Below are positions 61,083 to 64,000 of a stretch of 64,000 bases of DNA, in pieces (the first letter of the stretch is position 1; each line of letters starts with the position of its first letter). The notes beneath the pieces are model-generated. The model was not told the origin of the DNA. It worked only from the letters and a program-made list of their open reading frames with translations, and ran no database searches. Origin of the DNA: an uncultured Faecalibacterium sp. (GTDB lineage Bacteria > Bacillota > Clostridia > Oscillospirales > Ruminococcaceae); the NCBI GenBank assembly GCA_934540955.1, contig CAKTCY010000002.1, positions 29,032 to 93,031 of the forward strand, written 5' to 3'. The position numbers and the translations under genes are program-made.

Positions 61083-63035
61083 TTGAAGCGATTTTCCGCA
61101 AAGCTCCGGCAGCAGGAGCAGACCTACCATTCCCTGCACGCTGCCACCCGTTCCCTGCTTTCGTCAAAGGGGCGGGTCTTTCTGCTTTTTCTATTGTTTT
61201 ATAAGGTACTGACAAACCTCTTGTTCGTACCGGCGTTGCAACTGATCTGGGCGCTGACACTGCGGTTCGCACCCATACAATACCTCAACAACAAGACCGC
61301 TTCCCGCATCTTTGCCTCCCCTGCCATCATCGGGTGCATCGCCGTGCTGGCGGTGCTGGCAGCCTTCTGGAGCCTGTACGAGATTGCCGCGATGCTGCAG
61401 CTATTGACGCGGGTGCGGCACGGGGAGCCGCTACAGGCATGGGCGGTGTTCCGGGATGCCTTTTGCAGCCTTGTGCGGGTGTTTCTGCCGCAGAATCTCC
61501 CGCTGCTGCTGTATGGCGCTGCCCTGATCCCGCTGACGAACTTTTTTCTGGCAGCAAACCATCTGACCCAGTTTGCCGTGCCGGAATATCTCTGGGGACT
61601 GCTGAAGGCGCGCGCTGCCAACCGCTTGCTGTTTGCATTGGCGGTGCTTTGCATACTGGCGCTGCTGCTGGACGGGCTTGTGGTGCTGCCAAAATTCCTG
61701 TTAGAGCGCAAAAGCTTTGGCTGTGCGTTTGCAGAGAGTCTGCGGGTTTTGCGCAGCCGCGCCGGACAGCTGCTTGGGCTGGCACTGCGCTGGATGCTGA
61801 CCGCCGCTGTGCGCACCGGGCTGATGCTGCTGTGCGGGGCTTTGCTGTTCTATTGCGTTATCCTAGGTGTCGGCTTTGCCAGCACTGCTGCCCTGCTGGC
61901 GCTTTCCCGCGCGGCGCTGCTGATCGAGGTACCGTTTCTTTGTATGCTCATGGACTGCGCCATGACGGCGGCGCAGAGTACCCTTACAGAGACACTGTAT
62001 GATGTGACCCGGCAGTCCAATGCAGCGCAGCCGACCGTTTTCGGTGTGCTCCCTGCCCTGCACCGCGAGCAGACGGTGTTGGTCGGGATGATGGCCTGCG
62101 CCGCACTGGTTACCTGCGGGGTAGCGGCGGTATATCTGCTGTTCCCGCAAACGCAACCACTGCAGAGCGTGCTGGGTCTTGCCGACCCGGTGATCACCTA
62201 CCACCGGGGCTACTCCTCCCGTGCACCGGAGAACACCATGGCAGCCTTCGAGGCTGCGCTGGAGCACGGCAGCCCCCGCATTGAACTGGACGTGCAGATG
62301 ACTGCTGACGGCGTGGCCGTGGTGACCCACGACACCAGCCTGCGCCGGTGCACCGGCTACAGCGCCAATATCTACGACCTGTCCTATGCGCAGGTGCAGC
62401 AGTTGGATGCCGGGCGCTGGTTCCATCGGCAGTTTACGGGTTCTTATATTCCCACGCTGGAGGAGGTTCTGGCGCTGTGCAAGGGCAAGGCAGAGCTGAA
62501 TATTGAGATCAAGCCCAGCACCTTTACACCGACATTGGAGGCTGAAACGGTGCGGCTGATCCACGCATACGACTACGGCGCGGACTGCGTGGTCACCTCT
62601 CAAAGCTACGAGACCTTGTGCAAGGTGAAGGAACTTGACCCGGACATTACCACAGGGTATATTCTGGCGCTGGGCGTGGGCACCTACTACGACCTGCCTG
62701 CCGCAGACTTTTTCAGCGTGGAATCCACCTTTATCACCGCCGGTATGGTGCAGCAGATTCATCTGCGCGGCAAGACGATCTCCGCATGGACCATCAATCG
62801 CCAGCAGGATGCGGAAAAGCTGCTGCAGCTGGGTGTGGATGACCTGATCACCGACAAGCCCGAGATCATTGCGCCGCTGCTGGCACGGGACAAGGCACTG
62901 GATAACCGTCTGCTCTGGCTGCGGGATCAGATTCAAGAGCTGTTTGCCGCCCCGGACGCTGAAGAAGCGATGGAGGTCGAGGAGACCATCGAGGACGCCA
63001 TTGAGGACCCCGAAGAGGTTTTGGACGAAGCATAA
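61083..63035 (+). CDS. membrane glycerophosphodiester phosphodiesterase
   Basis: The 650-aa protein has a hydrophobic GDPD_M-type N-terminal half with six to eight membrane helices (about 30-345) and a C-terminal GDPD TIM-barrel: HRGYSSRAPENTMAAF near 375, ELDVQMTADGVAVVTHDTSL, and NIEIKPST. It hydrolyses glycerophosphodiesters, giving glycerol 3-phosphate, probably from lipids or teichoic acid at the membrane. Acidic tail (EEAMEVEETIEDAIEDPEE). The start is TTG with GAGG 13 bases upstream, so an alternative start nearby is possible. Confidence 0.9.
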   Translation: MKRFSAKLRQQEQTYHSLHAATRSLLSSKGRVFLLFLLFYKVLTNLLFVPALQLIWALTLRFAPIQYLNNKTASRIFASPAIIGCIAVLAVLAAFWSLYEIAAMLQLLTRVRHGEPLQAWAVFRDAFCSLVRVFLPQNLPLLLYGAALIPLTNFFLAANHLTQFAVPEYLWGLLKARAANRLLFALAVLCILALLLDGLVVLPKFLLERKSFGCAFAESLRVLRSRAGQLLGLALRWMLTAAVRTGLMLLCGALLFYCVILGVGFASTAALLALSRAALLIEVPFLCMLMDCAMTAAQSTLTETLYDVTRQSNAAQPTVFGVLPALHREQTVLVGMMACAALVTCGVAAVYLLFPQTQPLQSVLGLADPVITYHRGYSSRAPENTMAAFEAALEHGSPRIELDVQMTADGVAVVTHDTSLRRCTGYSANIYDLSYAQVQQLDAGRWFHRQFTGSYIPTLEEVLALCKGKAELNIEIKPSTFTPTLEAETVRLIHAYDYGADCVVTSQSYETLCKVKELDPDITTGYILALGVGTYYDLPAADFFSVESTFITAGMVQQIHLRGKTISAWTINRQQDAEKLLQLGVDDLITDKPEIIAPLLARDKALDNRLLWLRDQIQELFAAPDAEEAMEVEETIEDAIEDPEEVLDEA

Positions 63036-63051
63036 GCAGAAGATTTATACA

Positions 63052-63092
63052 GCAATACCGGGCAGTCTGCGGGCTGCCCGGTATTGCATTTT
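63052..63092 (+). terminator. terminator of the GDPD gene
   Basis: The perfect 14-bp stem GCAATACCGGGCAG with complement (63052-63065, 63074-63087) is followed by ATTTT. Confidence 0.88.
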
Positions 63093-63097
63093 CACAA

Positions 63098-63140
63098 ACA
63101 AAAAGGAGCCGCAGCACCCCGTTACAGGTACTGCGGCTCC
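63098..63140 (-). terminator. terminator of tsf
   Basis: On the minus strand GGAGCCGCAG pairs with CTGCGGCTCC and runs into TTTTTGTTTG. Confidence 0.88.
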
Positions 63141-63163
63141 CATTTTGTCTTTGGAAGTTTAAA

Positions 63164-64000
63164 TTACTTCACCATGCTTGCAACTTCAGATGCGAAGTCG
63201 TCAGCACGCTTCTCCAGACCCTCGCCCTTGACAAAGCGGACGAACTTGACGATCTTGATCTCGCCGCCCAGATCCTTAGCGACCTTAGCGGTGTACTGAG
63301 CAACGGTCAGGTCGCCGTCCTTGACGAACTCCTGATCGACCAGGCAGTTCTCCTTGAAGAACTTCTTGATCTTGCCCTCGATCATCTTCTCCTTCACAGC
63401 CTCAGGCTTGTTAGCGGTCTTGGGATCCTGAGCCATCTGAGCCAGCATGATCTCCTTCTCCTTAGCCACGACCTCGGCGGGGACAGAAGCCTCGTCGACG
63501 TAGCCGGGGTTAGCAGCAGCGACCTGCATAGCGATGTCCTTGCCGTAAGCAACGAACTCGTCCTTAGCGTTGATGTCATTGGTGGTCTCGAAGTTGACCA
63601 GAATGCCGTGGGTGCCGCCGCCGTGGACGTATGCAGAGCAGACGCCCTCGTAACGGGTGAAGCGGCGAACCTTGATGTTCTCCTTGATGACCAGGATCAG
63701 GTTCTTCAGAGCCTCGTCAACGGTCTCGCCAGCCTCGGTCTTGCAAGCCATCAGAGCCTCGACATCAGCGGGGTTCTGCTTCATGATGACCTTGGTGGCC
63801 TCCTTGACGAAGTCGACGAACTTGTCGTTCTTGGCAACGAAGTCGGTCTCAGCGTTGACCTCGATGACAACACCGACCTTGCAGGTGGGGCAGTAGTCAG
63901 CGTAGACCATACCCTCGGCAGCAACGCGGCTTGCCTTCTTGGCGGCGGTAGCCAGACCACGCTCACGCAGGATCTCGATTGCCTTCTCGAAGTTGCCGTC
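63164..64000 (-). CDS. tsf: elongation factor Ts (5' end outside window)
   Basis: The frame stays open to the window edge, so about 279 codons are visible and the start lies beyond 64000. Reading from the edge: FEKAIEILRERGLATAAKKA, then EVNAETDFVAKND and a typical dimerisation part ending GGEIKIVKFVRFVKGEG. EF-Ts recycles EF-Tu-GDP. rpsB normally precedes tsf and would be expected to the right. An internal CPTCKVG insertion (YADYCPTCKVGVVIE) is a small oddity. Confidence 0.95.
   Translation of the reverse strand, partial: DGNFEKAIEILRERGLATAAKKASRVAAEGMVYADYCPTCKVGVVIEVNAETDFVAKNDKFVDFVKEATKVIMKQNPADVEALMACKTEAGETVDEALKNLILVIKENIKVRRFTRYEGVCSAYVHGGGTHGILVNFETTNDINAKDEFVAYGKDIAMQVAAANPGYVDEASVPAEVVAKEKEIMLAQMAQDPKTANKPEAVKEKMIEGKIKKFFKENCLVDQEFVKDGDLTVAQYTAKVAKDLGGEIKIVKFVRFVKGEGLEKRADDFASEVASMVK

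Overview
The window looks like chromosomal DNA of a GC-rich Clostridia member of the Ruminococcaceae/Oscillospiraceae type. Codon use, the tyrosine T-box, the nusB-xseAB-ispA-dxs-tlyA-argR-recN block, the yicC-remA-gmk-priA-def-fmt-rsmB-rlmN-prpC-prkC-rsgA-thiN block and the spoIIIA operon all point to Firmicutes. A Faecalibacterium/Gemmiger/Subdoligranulum-like source is my inference and is not proven by the window. It is almost entirely core genome. I see no rRNA, tRNA, CRISPR array or prophage.

Layout. 0-3 kb: a selenium-dependent molybdenum hydroxylase maturation pair (XdhC-type and YqeB-type) and a PadR/DUF2812 pair with palindromic operators. 3-10 kb, plus strand: phoH, ybeY, era, a 54-aa YqzL-like gene, recO, mutS2 and an N-acetylmuramoyl-alanine amidase. 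10-10.7 kb: a gene-free stretch with a queA 3'-end fragment, a dif-like 11-6-11 site and an AT-rich inverted repeat. 10.7-17.3 kb, minus strand: a Xer-type recombinase, radA, a SpoIIM-like gene, a TIGR04086 membrane protein, yajC, tgt and queA. 17.5-23 kb, plus strand: asd-dapA-dapB, a CapA-family gene, an ACT-domain protein and a PTS EIIA. 23-40 kb, minus strand: T-box/tyrS, then the recN-to-spoIIIAA block. 40-45 kb: ligA between inverted copies of a short repeat, a SPOCS/LysM protein and a 26-aa spoVM. 45-57 kb: the thiN-to-yicC block. 57-61 kb: an orphan transposase-type HTH gene and three biotin-dependent carboxyltransferase-type genes. 61-64 kb: a membrane GDPD and the 3' part of tsf.

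How it fits together. Genes left of about 10.2 kb run mostly rightward and those to the right mostly leftward, so transcription converges on the dif-like site beside a Xer recombinase gene. That is what a replication terminus should look like. asd, dapA, dapB and the ACT protein form a lysine/diaminopimelate unit. tgt and queA are consecutive queuosine steps with yajC next to them. Complete spoIIIAA-AH, spoVM, a SPOCS protein and a SpoIIM-like protein, several with sigma-E-like promoter sequences, indicate retained sporulation genes. A two-hairpin, roughly 97-bp repeat is present three times, each copy within about 15 bp of a stop codon. Most start codons were moved inward from the longest open frame using Shine-Dalgarno position and family alignment from memory. 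No database search was run.
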